64,000 nucleotides of DNA from Epilithonimonas hungarica (GTDB taxonomy: Bacteria; Bacteroidota; Bacteroidia; Flavobacteriales; Weeksellaceae). The translations under genes and the position numbers were made by a program. The notes under the pieces were generated by a model. That model saw only the letters and a program-made list of their open reading frames with translations, did not search any database and was not told the origin of the DNA. Position 1 is the first letter of the stretch. The number at the start of each line of letters is the position of its first letter. Location: positions 1,178,001-1,242,000 of the forward strand of contig NZ_FNBH01000001.1 of the NCBI RefSeq assembly GCF_900102265.1. The letters run 5' to 3'. Shown here one piece after another: positions 6,060 to 15,332 of this stretch.

Positions 6060-8507
6060 TTGCAATTCGCCCAAATAATCCTTCCACTCAATCTCAAAGG
6101 AACTTTCACGTACAAAGTTCCTGAAGATTTTTTGAACAAAATCGAAGTTGGAATGCGAGTTCTGGTTCCGTTTCGTGGGAAGAAGATCTACACAGGAATT
6201 GTTGCGGAATTGTTCAACGATTTTGAAGAAACTTTTGTTCCGAAAGAAATCATCAATCTTTTAGACAATCAACCGATTGTTCCGAAACAACAGTTGGATT
6301 TTTGGAATTGGCTCAGTTCTTATTATCTGTGCAATCTAGGCGAAATTTACCGTTTGGCGTTTCCGTCTTCTCTCAAATTGGAAAGCGAAACTTACGTCAG
6401 ATTGTTGTCGGAAAGAACGATTGACTGGCAAAATCTGGATGCGAACGAAACTTATCTTCTCCAGGCTTTGGAGGTTCGTCAAATGTTGAATTTACAAGAA
6501 ATTGAAGCCTTCATCCCGAAAAAAGAGATAATCAAAACCATTAATGCGCTGATTGATGAACAATATATTTCTGTGGATGAAAAAATCACGGAAAAATATA
6601 AAGCGAAAGAAATTGCTTATCTGAAAATCAATGATGAAGCTTTAGTATCGGAGAATTTGGCAATGATTCTTTTAAAGCTCGATAAAGCGAAAAAACAAAA
6701 AGATCTCTTCCTCAATATCCTTTCAAAACAAATTGACAATCCGGAAGATCCAATTCGAAAATCGCTAGTTTTTGATGAAGGTAACTTTGTCAATCAACAA
6801 CTTAAATCTTTGATTGAAAAAGGCTGGGTTACAGAATATTATCTGGAAAAAGACAGAATCGATTCTTACGATGGCGAAATCGAAGAAATCGAAGAACTGA
6901 CAGATAATCAGAAATCAGCAATTTCGGAAATCAATCAAGCTTTTGAAGAAGACAAAAATGTGTTACTTCACGGTGTAACTTCGTCTGGAAAAACACATAT
7001 TTATCTTGAGAAAATTGAAGATTGCATCAATTCCGGACAAAATGTGATTTTGCTTTTGCCGGAGATTGCTTTAACAAAGCAGACCACAATCCGTCTCGAA
7101 AAAAAATATGGGAAAAAACTCGGTTTCTATCATAATAAATTAACGGATTTTGAAAGAGTAGAAGTCTGGCGGAAAATCAAGAAAAATGAACTTAATATCC
7201 TGATTGGAACTCGAAATTCTTTGTTTTTACCTTTTGAAAATCTGGGATTGATCATTGTGGACGAAGAACACGATTCGGCTTACAGACAAAGAGACCAGCA
7301 CTTTTTTTTCAATGCGAAAGATTCAGCAATGATGTTGGCGGAATTTTATCAGTCAAGAGTTATTCTCGGTTCGGCAACGCCTTCTTTGGAAAGCTACGAT
7401 CTGGCGATGAAAGACAAGTTGCGTTATGTTTCCATTAATGAGAGATTTGGGAAAGTGGATCTGCCAATATTTGAGATCATTGATATCAAAGAAGCGCAAA
7501 ACCAAAAGAAGATCGTCGGTAATTTCAGTCAGAAAATGGTTGAAGAGATCAATCTTCAATTAAACCATAAAAAACAAACGATTATTCTTCATAATCGTCG
7601 TGGTTATGCCAATGTCATCGAATGCGAAACCTGTGGTCACGTGACCTATTGCAGCAACTGTGACGTTGTGATGACCTATCACAAATCTTCGAATGAGCTG
7701 AAATGCCATTACTGTGGACATCGTGCTTCCAAACCGATGATGTGCCCAAGCTGTAACAGCGACAATCTGAATACAAAAGGCGTTGGCGTTGAACAAATCG
7801 AAGAGGAAGTACAAAAAATATTTTCTGATGCAGAGGTTGACAGAATGGATGTGGATGCAATGCGAAAGAAGTTTGCGTATGAAAAGCTCTACGAAAAGCT
7901 GGAAAACGGAGAAACTGATATTTTGGTAGGAACGCAGATGATCTCCAAAGGTTTGGATTTTGATAACATCGAACTAGTGGCAATTCCAAAAGCGGATTCT
8001 TTGATTCACGTTCAGGATTTTCGTGCGGAAGAAAGAGCTTATCAGTTGATCACGCAGGTTGCAGGAAGAGCAGGAAGAGTTTCCGGAAATGGAAAAATTC
8101 TGATCCAGACCTATAATCCGTTGCATTCGGTTTTTGAATTGATTAAAAATCAGAATGTTAAAGAGATCTATAATTATTTCCTTGATGAGAGGAAAAAGTT
8201 TCTCTATCCGCCATTTGTGAAATTGATAATGATTGAACTGAAACACAGGAAAGAAGACAAAATCAACAGAGCTTCCCAATTCCTCGGTTCGATTCTCAGA
8301 AAATATATTCCGGAAGAATGTATTCTTGGACCGGAGAAATCCCCGATTGCAAGGCTAAACAATCTTTATCAATATCAGATCCTTCTCAAGTTTCCGAAAA
8401 ATAAGAACTATAAGATCTACAAAGAATTACTTTTGAGATCTTTTGATGAATTTGACGAAATTGCCGCTTACAAATCCATCAAAAAAGATTTATTTGTAGA
8501 TTTTTAA
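6060..8507 (+). CDS. priA: Primosomal protein N' (replication restart helicase)
   Basis: 815 residues. The protein recognises stalled forks and reloads the replisome. The N-terminal 3'-end binding domain starts F-A-Q-I-I-L-P-L-N-L-K-G-T-F-T-Y. The helicase core has Walker A G-V-T-S-S-G-K-T near 304, the DEAH-type box D-E-E-H-D near 402, and motif G-S-A-T-P-S. The zinc region with paired C-x-x-C motifs (C-E-T-C, C-S-N-C, C-H-Y-C, C-P-S-C) is complete around 525-575. The start is taken as TTG at 6060 because the family's conserved start begins there and the next Met is 31 residues in. A repeat ends 16 bases upstream, so no normal leader sequence is evident. Confidence 0.95.
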   Translation: MQFAQIILPLNLKGTFTYKVPEDFLNKIEVGMRVLVPFRGKKIYTGIVAELFNDFEETFVPKEIINLLDNQPIVPKQQLDFWNWLSSYYLCNLGEIYRLAFPSSLKLESETYVRLLSERTIDWQNLDANETYLLQALEVRQMLNLQEIEAFIPKKEIIKTINALIDEQYISVDEKITEKYKAKEIAYLKINDEALVSENLAMILLKLDKAKKQKDLFLNILSKQIDNPEDPIRKSLVFDEGNFVNQQLKSLIEKGWVTEYYLEKDRIDSYDGEIEEIEELTDNQKSAISEINQAFEEDKNVLLHGVTSSGKTHIYLEKIEDCINSGQNVILLLPEIALTKQTTIRLEKKYGKKLGFYHNKLTDFERVEVWRKIKKNELNILIGTRNSLFLPFENLGLIIVDEEHDSAYRQRDQHFFFNAKDSAMMLAEFYQSRVILGSATPSLESYDLAMKDKLRYVSINERFGKVDLPIFEIIDIKEAQNQKKIVGNFSQKMVEEINLQLNHKKQTIILHNRRGYANVIECETCGHVTYCSNCDVVMTYHKSSNELKCHYCGHRASKPMMCPSCNSDNLNTKGVGVEQIEEEVQKIFSDAEVDRMDVDAMRKKFAYEKLYEKLENGETDILVGTQMISKGLDFDNIELVAIPKADSLIHVQDFRAEERAYQLITQVAGRAGRVSGNGKILIQTYNPLHSVFELIKNQNVKEIYNYFLDERKKFLYPPFVKLIMIELKHRKEDKINRASQFLGSILRKYIPEECILGPEKSPIARLNNLYQYQILLKFPKNKNYKIYKELLLRSFDEFDEIAAYKSIKKDLFVDF

Positions 8508-8657
8508 CAATTTTTAACGTATTTTCTGGTTTTTTATTACCCTTGGCAGTGTAATCGTTGGCAATATTCTCTAACTTTACTTAGTTATGATAATAAGATT
8601 AATTGATCTTAAACCTTAATTAATAAAAATTCAATAAAAATTGTAATTGTTTTGAGA

Positions 8658-10115
8658 ATGAATAAAATCAGAAATTACGTTTCAATTTTCGCTATTGGTT
8701 TTTCCTCATTTGTATTTTCGCAAGGGAGCGTCGCAGTTTCTACTTATCCACAAGTTGCTGACCAGCAGAATCTTGTAAAGGATATCACGGCAGAAAAGGC
8801 GCTGTTGTCTCCGAAAGAGCAGATTGAGTTTAACATCAATAAAATGTTTACCGACCCGGTTCTTAGGAATGCCAACTGGGGATTTGTGGTCTATGACCCG
8901 AAAACGGAGAAAATTGTAACGGCGTACAACGAAACTGCGCCATTGATTCCGGCTTCCACAACCAAATTACTAACAACCGAAACAGCATTTTCGCTTCTGG
9001 GAACACAGTACAGATGGAACACTCAGTTAGAATATTCCGGAAGTATTGATACGGAAGGTGTTTTGACCGGGAATCTTTATATCGTTGGAAGTGGTGACCC
9101 GTCTTTAGGCGGAAACAGAGGTGGGGCGGCCAGCTATGGACAGATCGTAACCCAATATTTGGACGCGATCAAAGAGAAGGGAATCAAGAAAATCACAGGT
9201 GATATTATTATCCAGACCGCGATTTTCAAAGAAAACAAGAAACCAGAACTTCCTCAGAACATTGTTTGGTTAGAGCAAGATAACTATTATTTGCCTGTCG
9301 GAACAACGGAAGGTATCGAACCAAGAAATGAGAAACTGATCATTAATCAATCCAATAATCCGTTTAATCAGCAAAAAAGATATTTTTATATTTCGCCTTA
9401 TGCGAAGAAAATGGTCTATGCCGATAAGTTCGAAGGTAACTGGGTAACGACAAAAGTGGCTGAACCACCAGCTTTTTTAGCTAATAAGCTTAAAGAAAGT
9501 TTAGCTAAAAATAAAATCACTGTTGTTGGAAAAGTGACACCTAAAATTGTTGACAGGGAACCTGAGCCTAGAGAAATTCTAACAACCTACAAATCTCCAA
9601 CTTTAGCTGAAATCGTTAATTATACGAATCAAAGGAGTGATAATGGTTATGCTGAAGCATTGCTGAAGTCAAATGGTTTTCAGAAATTAGGTGACCAGAC
9701 CGTAGAATCTGGAAGACTGGCTGTAACTGACCATTTGCGATCTATCGGTTTTGATTTGGAAGGTCTTAATTTTATGGACGGAAGTGGACTTTCCAGAGCG
9801 CATACGGTAACACCGCTTTCTCAGGCCAAATTCTTAGCTAAAATGATGAAATCACCTTATTATAAGGAATACTTCGATTCTTTACCAATCGCTGGACAAT
9901 CGGGAACTCTAAAACATATGTTTATGGTCAATTCCAATGGACAGATCTTTGCTAAAACTGGAACTTTAAGTGGTGTGAAGTGCTTGGCGGGTTATATCAA
10001 AACAAGAAATAATAAAACTTTGGCGTTTTCTCTATTGATCAACAAGTTTTCAGGCTCTGTAAATCAAGTAAAAGATAGGATGGAGCAATTACTCGATCCC
10101 ACTTTAGATTTATAA
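8658..10115 (+). CDS. dacB: D-alanyl-D-alanine carboxypeptidase/endopeptidase (PBP4 type)
   Basis: 485 residues from the ATG at 8658; an in-frame TTG two codons earlier is less likely. A signal peptide ends near F-V-F-S-Q. The penicillin-binding triad is visible: S-T-T-K near residue 93, S-D-N near 325, and K-T-G-T near 434. Class C low-molecular-weight PBPs trim peptidoglycan cross-links and pentapeptides in the periplasm, and this length fits the family (about 450-490). It is a single gene with its own terminator. Confidence 0.93.
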   Translation: MNKIRNYVSIFAIGFSSFVFSQGSVAVSTYPQVADQQNLVKDITAEKALLSPKEQIEFNINKMFTDPVLRNANWGFVVYDPKTEKIVTAYNETAPLIPASTTKLLTTETAFSLLGTQYRWNTQLEYSGSIDTEGVLTGNLYIVGSGDPSLGGNRGGAASYGQIVTQYLDAIKEKGIKKITGDIIIQTAIFKENKKPELPQNIVWLEQDNYYLPVGTTEGIEPRNEKLIINQSNNPFNQQKRYFYISPYAKKMVYADKFEGNWVTTKVAEPPAFLANKLKESLAKNKITVVGKVTPKIVDREPEPREILTTYKSPTLAEIVNYTNQRSDNGYAEALLKSNGFQKLGDQTVESGRLAVTDHLRSIGFDLEGLNFMDGSGLSRAHTVTPLSQAKFLAKMMKSPYYKEYFDSLPIAGQSGTLKHMFMVNSNGQIFAKTGTLSGVKCLAGYIKTRNNKTLAFSLLINKFSGSVNQVKDRMEQLLDPTLDL

Positions 10116-10140
10116 TTATCAATACCTTATAAATTAAAGA

Positions 10141-10167
10141 ACTCACAAATTTTTGTGAGTTTTTTTG
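10141..10167 (+). terminator. Terminator of dacB
   Basis: ACTCACAA / TTGTGAGT stem followed by seven T residues, 25 bp past the stop codon. Confidence 0.85.
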
Positions 10168-10195
10168 TAGCTTTGGATTAAAATATTTAAATATA

Positions 10196-12133
10196 ATGAA
10201 ACAGCTTTATGTATTTTTGATTGTTTTCTTAACAATTGATACAGTTTTCGGACAATTTGGTAATGTTGAGAGGCAAGGTCTTATAGAATCAGAAATGAAA
10301 GCTGCGTCTAGGTCAGCCCTGGATGTGAATGTCAACCCAAATACACTGAACTATGACCTGCAATATGTAAGATTGGAACTTGATCTGGACCCGACCCAAC
10401 AATATGTTTCCGGGACGATGACCTCACATTTCAAAATGTTAGCGAATTCTCCTAATATATATTTTGACCTTGCTAATAATCTGACTGTTTCCAATGTGAA
10501 ATACCATGGGCAAAATCTAACTTTTCAACAGTTGAGTTCAGATGAGATCAAAATCAATTTTCCTGCATCTTTAACTGCTCAGACCACAGACTCTTTGTCT
10601 ATTACTTATAGTGGAATTCCGGATGCAAGTGCTGATTCCTTTTCAGCGGATTTCACGCCTGCCGGGGATCCTATTTTAGCAACTTTGTCTGAACCTTTCG
10701 GCGCAAGAGAGTGGTGGCCGACAAAACAAAGCATGAACGATAAAATAGAGAAGATGGACATTAAAATTATCACACCAGCGCAATATACAGTGGGCTCGAA
10801 TGGGAAATTGATGTCAGAAACTATTTTGGGAAATGGAAAAAAATTAACTTACTGGCAAACCAATTACCCGATTGCGGCTTATCTTTTTGCTTTGGGAATT
10901 TCCAATTATACGAAAGTCAATTCTACAATTACTACATCAGAAAGCAGTTTTCCATTTGTAAATTATCTTTATCCTGCAACGGCAGCGGATGCAAATAGTC
11001 AGTATGGTTTGGCCTGGACACCTGATTGTATGCAAAATTTCGAAACCAATTTTGGACCTTATCCTTTCAGAAATGAAAAATATGGCCATATGCAGTTCAA
11101 TTGGGGTGGTGGGATGGAACATCAAACAATGACCTCGATGATCAATTTTGGACAAGGTCTTATTGCACACGAACTGGCACATCAATGGTTTGGAGATAAA
11201 TTGACTTGTGGTAGCTGGAATGATATCTGGCTGAATGAAGGTTTTGCTACATTCGGAGAACATGTTACTTATGAAAAACTACTTATGGCGCCAAGTACAT
11301 TTCAAAGTTATCTGGCTAACGAAATCGGTTATATAACTAGTGAGGCAGGAGGAAGTGTCTATATACCGGAATCTTCACAACTGGATTTTAACAGGATCTT
11401 TAACGGGAGATTATCTTATTCAAAAGGTGGTTTTGTATTGAGGATGATAAAGTGGATTCTCGGAGATGATCAGTTTTATGCCATGTTAAAAGCTTACCAG
11501 AATAATCCTGCCTTTGTTTATAATTATGTAAAAACCTCAGATTTCAAGAATTTTCTGAGTTCTTATACAGGAAAAGATTTTACAGAATTCTTTAATGATT
11601 GGATCTATGGAGAAGGTTATCCAACTTATCAGATCCGATGGATGCAAAATACAGCTACCAAACAATTGACATTCAAGGTTGGGCAGACAAGGAGTAGTTC
11701 TGCTGTAAGCTTTTTCGAAATGCCTTTGCCGATCAAAGTATCAGGTTCGGGTGGACAAACAGCTTATTTTGTCTTAGACAATACTTCCAATAATCAATAT
11801 TTTACACAAGATGTTGGGTTCACAGTAACAAATGTTTCATTCAATTATGAAAATCAGATCATTACAAAAGGTTCTACGGTAATCAAAGATAACAATCTCG
11901 CAGTTAATGACATCAATCAAAAAAATATCAATGTCTATCCAAATCCATCCAAATCTTTAATCAAAATTTCTGGTTTGGTAAAATCAGCAGATTACGAACT
12001 ATTCTCAGTTGACGGGAAATTAGTCAAAAAAGGTATTGCAGATCCCAATTCCGAAATCAACATTTCGACCTTGGTCAAAGGAACTTATATTTTGAAGTTC
12101 AATGATCAGTCAGTTAAGATTATAAAGGAATAA
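10196..12133 (+). CDS. M1 family metallopeptidase with T9SS C-terminal sorting domain
   Basis: 645 residues. The signal peptide ends T-V-F-G-Q. The N-terminal beta domain is followed by the exopeptidase-like motif G-G-G-M-E-H (304-309; most M1 enzymes have G-x-M-E-N) and the zinc site H325-E-L-A-H329 with E348. After the catalytic domain (to about 490) comes a beta-sandwich and then a typical type A sorting domain (I-N-V-Y-P-N-P-S from ~580, ending V-K-I-I-K-E). The protein is therefore expected to be secreted by T9SS and attached or released at the surface, cleaving N-terminal residues from external peptides. An exact TAGCTTTG -7 box lies at 10168-10175. The Asn-to-His change in the GxMEN motif may alter specificity. 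Confidence 0.93.
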   Translation: MKQLYVFLIVFLTIDTVFGQFGNVERQGLIESEMKAASRSALDVNVNPNTLNYDLQYVRLELDLDPTQQYVSGTMTSHFKMLANSPNIYFDLANNLTVSNVKYHGQNLTFQQLSSDEIKINFPASLTAQTTDSLSITYSGIPDASADSFSADFTPAGDPILATLSEPFGAREWWPTKQSMNDKIEKMDIKIITPAQYTVGSNGKLMSETILGNGKKLTYWQTNYPIAAYLFALGISNYTKVNSTITTSESSFPFVNYLYPATAADANSQYGLAWTPDCMQNFETNFGPYPFRNEKYGHMQFNWGGGMEHQTMTSMINFGQGLIAHELAHQWFGDKLTCGSWNDIWLNEGFATFGEHVTYEKLLMAPSTFQSYLANEIGYITSEAGGSVYIPESSQLDFNRIFNGRLSYSKGGFVLRMIKWILGDDQFYAMLKAYQNNPAFVYNYVKTSDFKNFLSSYTGKDFTEFFNDWIYGEGYPTYQIRWMQNTATKQLTFKVGQTRSSSAVSFFEMPLPIKVSGSGGQTAYFVLDNTSNNQYFTQDVGFTVTNVSFNYENQIITKGSTVIKDNNLAVNDINQKNINVYPNPSKSLIKISGLVKSADYELFSVDGKLVKKGIADPNSEINISTLVKGTYILKFNDQSVKIIKE

Positions 12134-12153
12134 TTCAAAAGTTAATATATCAC

Positions 12154-12186
12154 AAAAAAGCGCTTTATTAAAGTGCTTTTTTTATT
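12154..12186 (+). terminator. Terminator of the M1 peptidase gene, overlapping the kbl promoter region
   Basis: AAAAAAGCGCTTT / AAAGTGCTTTTTT stem with one wobble. Its T-run merges into TATTTTTG (12183-12190), a candidate -7 box for kbl. Confidence 0.75.
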
Positions 12187-12212
12187 TTTGTTAAAATCGA
12201 AAATCAATAAAA

Positions 12213-13406
12213 ATGATATCACAAAAATTCCTGGAGAACATCACGAACGAATTAACAAACATAGAAAACGACGGACTTTACAAAAGAGAAAGAATCATTA
12301 CATCACAGCAAAGTGCAGAGATAGAAGTTGGAGGAAAAAAGCTTCTGAACTTCTGTGCGAACAATTATTTGGGATTATCTAATAACCCGGAAGTGATGAG
12401 AGCGTCTCAAGATGCGATAGGGTCTCACGGTTATGGGATGTCATCGGTTCGTTTCATTTGTGGGACTCAGGATATTCATAAAGATCTGGAATCTAAGATC
12501 TCCAAATTCCTCGGAATGGAAGATACGATTCTTTACGCCGCTTGTTTTGATGCCAATGGCGGAGTTTTTGAACCTTTGTTTTCAGAAGAGGATGCCATCA
12601 TTTCCGATGAACTGAATCACGCTTCTATTATCGATGGAGTAAGGTTGTGCAAATCTGTAAGATACCGTTACAAAAACAATAATATGGAAGATTTGGAAGC
12701 GCAATTGATTGCAGCTTCTGAAAAAAATCACCGTTTCAAAATCATCGTAACCGACGGCGTTTTCTCAATGGACGGAATCGTAGCCGACTTAAAAGGTGTT
12801 TGCGATTTGGCGGATAAATATGATGCTTTGGTAATGGTAGATGATTCCCACGCAACAGGTTTTATCGGAAAAACAGGCCGTGGAACGCACGAGGCGAATG
12901 ATGTTATCGGAAGAGTGGATATCATCACATCAACTTTGGGAAAAGCATTGGGTGGTGCTTTAGGAGGCTTCACTTCTGGAAAGAAAGAAATCATCGATAT
13001 GTTGAGACAGCGTTCTCGTCCGTATTTATTTTCTAATTCATTAGCGCCGGGAATTGTTGGTGCGGCTTCCAAAGTTTTGGATATGATTTCTGATGATACT
13101 TCATTAAGAGATAAAGTGATGGAAAATGCAGAATATTTCCGAAAAGAAATGAAAGCTAAAGGTTTCGACATTCCAGACGGCGATGCAGCAATTGTTCCCG
13201 TAATGCTTTATGACGCAAAGCTAGCGCAGGAAATGGCAGAAAAACTGTTGAATGAAGATATCTATGTCATTGGATTCTTTTATCCTGTTGTGCCGAAAGG
13301 AAAAGCAAGAATCAGGGTTCAGCTGTCTGCAGCTCACACAAGAGAACATTTGGACAAAGCCATTGCTGCTTTTGAGAAAGTAGGAAAGGAATTAGGAATT
13401 ATCTAA
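12213..13406 (+). CDS. kbl: Glycine C-acetyltransferase (2-amino-3-ketobutyrate CoA ligase)
   Basis: 397 residues, the usual length. It is a PLP-dependent alpha-oxoamine synthase that, in threonine breakdown, splits 2-amino-3-ketobutyrate with CoA into glycine and acetyl-CoA. Visible motifs: N-N-Y-L-G-L-S near 50, the D-D-S-H-A-T-G PLP-contact segment near 212, and the PLP lysine in [11 protein letters not shown] near 244. No threonine dehydrogenase lies beside it in this window. Good initiation at ATG 12213, and strong terminators on both sides make it monocistronic. Confidence 0.93.
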   Translation: MISQKFLENITNELTNIENDGLYKRERIITSQQSAEIEVGGKKLLNFCANNYLGLSNNPEVMRASQDAIGSHGYGMSSVRFICGTQDIHKDLESKISKFLGMEDTILYAACFDANGGVFEPLFSEEDAIISDELNHASIIDGVRLCKSVRYRYKNNNMEDLEAQLIAASEKNHRFKIIVTDGVFSMDGIVADLKGVCDLADKYDALVMVDDSHATGFIGKTGRGTHEANDVIGRVDIITSTLGKALGGALGGFTSGKKEIIDMLRQRSRPYLFSNSLAPGIVGAASKVLDMISDDTSLRDKVMENAEYFRKEMKAKGFDIPDGDAAIVPVMLYDAKLAQEMAEKLLNEDIYVIGFFYPVVPKGKARIRVQLSAAHTREHLDKAIAAFEKVGKELGII

Positions 13407-13412
13407 ATAAAG

Positions 13413-13448
13413 TAAACGCTTACAGATTTTGTAAGCGTTTATTTTTTT
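13413..13448 (+). terminator. Terminator of kbl
   Basis: Perfect 12-bp stem TAAACGCTTACA / TGTAAGCGTTTA with T-run, directly after the kbl stop. Confidence 0.9.
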
Positions 13449-13452
13449 AAAC

Positions 13453-13483
13453 AAAAAACCAGCAAATAATTTTGCTGGTTTTA
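13453..13483 (-). terminator. Terminator of rplS
   Basis: AACCAGCAAA / TTTGCTGGTT stem; on the minus strand it ends in a T-run. It faces the kbl terminator, giving two back-to-back hairpins in the convergent gap. Confidence 0.88.
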
Positions 13484-13506
13484 TATTTTTTGAGAAAGTC
13501 TCAAGA

Positions 13507-13866
13507 TTATTTCTTACCTCCGTAAGCTTTATCTTTGATTCTTGCTTTTTTACCTCTAAGGTCTCTGAAGTAGTAGATTCTAGCTCTTCTAACTTTACCT
13601 TGTCTGTTAAGTTCGATCTTTTGAAGTGCAGGCAAATTGATTGGGAAAACTCTCTCTACACCTACATCACCACTCATCTTTCTGATAGTGAAAGTTTTTG
13701 TAGCGCCAGTTCCTCTCAATTGGATCACAGTTCCTTTGAAGAACTGAGTTCTTGTTTTCTGACCTTCTTTGATCTCGTAATACACAGTGATGGTGTCACC
13801 GGCTTTGAATTCTGGGAATTCTTTTTTCGTAATGTACTTGTCTTGTACGTATTTTACTAAATCCAT
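13507..13866 (-). CDS. rplS: Large ribosomal subunit protein bL19
   Basis: 119 residues, standard for bL19, which sits at the 30S-50S interface. Conserved segments are F-K-A-G-D-T-I-T-V-Y-Y, G-V-E-R-V-F-P-I-N-L-P, and R-R-A-R-I-Y-Y-F-R-D-L-R-G-K-K-A-R-I near the C-terminus. It is not followed by trmD/rimM as in many bacteria and has its own promoter and terminator. The leader is about 70 nt. Confidence 0.98.
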   Translation of the reverse strand: MDLVKYVQDKYITKKEFPEFKAGDTITVYYEIKEGQKTRTQFFKGTVIQLRGTGATKTFTIRKMSGDVGVERVFPINLPALQKIELNRQGKVRRARIYYFRDLRGKKARIKDKAYGGKK

Positions 13867-13941
13867 TTTTTTATAAAAAAAATTTGTTTTGTCAAGCTAA
13901 GCAACATTCACGTCCTTCGTCAGAGGTTGATTAACAGGTTG

Positions 13942-13971
13942 CAAAAATATAAATAATTTTCATAACTGCAA
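13942..13971 (-). promoter_or_regulatory. rplS promoter (TTG-N19-TATTTTTG)
   Basis: On the minus strand, TTG (13971-13969) is followed after exactly 19 bases by TATTTTTG (13949-13942), a full match to the Bacteroidota primary-sigma consensus. It predicts a leader of about 70 nt before the ATG at 13866. Confidence 0.75.
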
Positions 13972-13994
13972 TACGATCTGAGAATTAAATTTAA

Positions 13995-14429
13995 TTATTT
14001 AATATCCAACAGTTCCACTTCAAAAATTAAAGTGCTGTTTGGACCAATTTCTTTGCTGACTTCTTGTTCACCATAAGCCAAATGTGGCGGGATTGTAAAC
14101 CTGAATTTACTTCCTACAGACATCAGCTGCAGGCCTTCTGTCCAGCCTTTGATAACTCTATTGAGAGGAAAAGAAGCCGGTTTTCCACGTTTTACAGAAC
14201 TGTCAAAAACTTTACCTGCAATTGTAGTTCCGTGATAATGGCATTTTACCGTGTCTTTTGCTTTCGGTTTTGATCCGTCAGTTTCTACAAGGATTTCATA
14301 TTGTAGACCACTTGGAAGAGTCTTTACACCCTCTTTAGTTCCATTTTCAACCAAGAAATCCTGACCATCTCTCAAGTTTTTTTCAGCCAGTTCTTTTTTT
14401 CTTTTGAATAATAAATCAGCTACACCCAT
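13995..14429 (-). CDS. FKBP-type peptidyl-prolyl cis-trans isomerase
   Basis: 144 residues from the ATG at 14429. A longer frame from a TTG at 14447 overlaps the -7 box and is rejected. A charged N-terminal helix (~1-40) precedes an FKBP domain with D-T-V-K-C-H-Y-H-G-T, V-F-D-S-S-V-K-R-G-K-P, F-P-L-N-R-V-I-K-G-W-T-E-G-L and P-P-H-L-A-Y-G-E. There is no signal peptide or lipobox, so it should be a cytoplasmic folding catalyst; most flavobacterial relatives with this domain order are periplasmic. Confidence 0.93.
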   Translation of the reverse strand: MGVADLLFKRKKELAEKNLRDGQDFLVENGTKEGVKTLPSGLQYEILVETDGSKPKAKDTVKCHYHGTTIAGKVFDSSVKRGKPASFPLNRVIKGWTEGLQLMSVGSKFRFTIPPHLAYGEQEVSKEIGPNSTLIFEVELLDIK

Positions 14430-14444
14430 TTTAAATTTTTTTTT

Positions 14445-14476
14445 CAAAGGTATTTATTATCCGCTAATTCATCAAA
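14445..14476 (-). promoter_or_regulatory. FKBP gene promoter (TTTG-N20-TACCTTTG)
   Basis: On the minus strand TTTG (14476-14473) and TACCTTTG (14452-14445) are 20 bases apart. The position rules out the upstream TTG start and supports ATG at 14429. Confidence 0.75.
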
Positions 14477-14532
14477 AATTCCGACTTATTTCCCGTAACT
14501 TTGATAGAATAAATTAAGGATAGATATTTTTA

Positions 14533-14649
14533 TTAGGAGCTTAATCCCGCTGTCCACTATATCTTTTTTATTTTTTTCACGTTTTGCTCTCCAATTGAAG
14601 CTTAGAACCAAAAAAATAAAAAAGGATGCCGTTCCCATCGGGGCTAGGG
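14533..14649. repeat. Interspersed hairpin repeat (copy B of the poly-A/T stem family)
   Basis: AGCTTAATCCCGCTGTCCAC at the left, a T-rich arm (CTTTTTTATTTTTTTC), and after about 40 bases the A-rich inverse arm and GGATGCCGTTCCCATCGGGG at the right. It accounts for the open minus-strand frame here, which I do not call a gene. The whole 14448-14893 gap holds this, a degraded TGTCATTCCG repeat and a CTTTGCG repeat. Confidence 0.55.
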
Positions 14650-14720
14650 ATTTCGACAAAGAATCACGTTTTGTCATCTATATAAGATTTGTCAAAAATT
14701 GAAAAGTAACAAACATAGAG

Positions 14721-14775
14721 TTTGTCATTCCGAAGGAATCTAAACACACTATTAATAAATAGGTTTAGATGACAA
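14721..14775. repeat. TGTCATTCCG inverted repeat (copy 3, right arm decayed)
   Basis: The left arm TTTGTCATTCCGAAGGAATC is intact; the right arm retains only TTTAGAT and GACAA. Confidence 0.5.
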
Positions 14776-14818
14776 TATTGAAAATAAATTATCTTTATTC
14801 CTTTGATAAGTTTTACAT

Positions 14819-14877
14819 TTTTGCGGACCTTAAAATATTTTCAATACTGTCAAAAAACCTTCGCGGACTTTGCGTTA
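14819..14877. repeat. CTTTGCGGACTTTGCGTT repeat (copy 3)
   Basis: TTTTGCGGACCTTAAAATAT followed by CCTTCGCGGACTTTGCGTT. Ends 16 bases before the Fur-family start codon. Confidence 0.55.
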
Positions 14878-14893
14878 AAATCATTAAAAAATT

Positions 14894-15316
14894 ATGAACA
14901 AAGAAATCGAAAACAAACTCATCCACAAAAACACCAAACCAACAAGTATGAGAATTTTAGTATATGATTTTCTAAGCTCACAACAAGTTGCAACCTCCTT
15001 ATCCGAAATAGAAAACCATTTCGAAAACGCCGACAGAACCACAATCTACCGAACATTAAAAACTTTCGAAGAAAAAGGAATCGTCCACAGCATTCAGGAA
15101 AATACGACCACAAAATACAAATTATGCCACGACGATTGTGATGAAAAAACGCACAAAGACTGGCATCTCCATTTCTACTGCAAAATCTGCAAGCAAACCA
15201 CCTGCAAAGAAGACATCTCGTTCCCTGAAAGTATGAAAACCGATTTCCGAATTGATGAAATAAGACTTTTCGCCAAAGGAATCTGCGAAAACTGCCTCGA
15301 AACTAATTTTAATTAA
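14894..15316 (+). CDS. Fur/Zur-family metal-responsive transcriptional regulator
   Basis: 140 residues. Winged helix with recognition segment R-T-T-I-Y-R-T-L-K-T-F at 48-58; metal-binding part with H91-x-H93, C96-x-x-C99 and C131-x-x-C134, the structural zinc site of Fur proteins. The product represses metal-uptake or metal-export genes when the metal is bound. The next gene on the same strand, 301 bp away, is a zinc/cadmium-type P-type ATPase, so a Zur-like or related role in zinc homeostasis is likely. No clear Fur/Zur box is visible in front of either gene. Confidence 0.9.
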   Translation: MNKEIENKLIHKNTKPTSMRILVYDFLSSQQVATSLSEIENHFENADRTTIYRTLKTFEEKGIVHSIQENTTTKYKLCHDDCDEKTHKDWHLHFYCKICKQTTCKEDISFPESMKTDFRIDEIRLFAKGICENCLETNFN

Positions 15317-15332
15317 GTTGGTTCATAGAAGA

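Noticed and set aside
12173-12382. Short plus-strand frame overlapping the kbl start
   Set aside because: It is in another frame of kbl; the kbl protein is complete and conserved from 12213.
13899-13942. GCAAC...GTTGC hairpin as an rplS leader control element
   Set aside because: The right arm overlaps the -7 box, so the predicted transcript would start after it and could not form the stem.
14486-14677. 63-codon minus-strand frame next to the FKBP gene
   Set aside because: It lies inside copy B of the same repeat, with no leader or promoter and no protein-like pattern.
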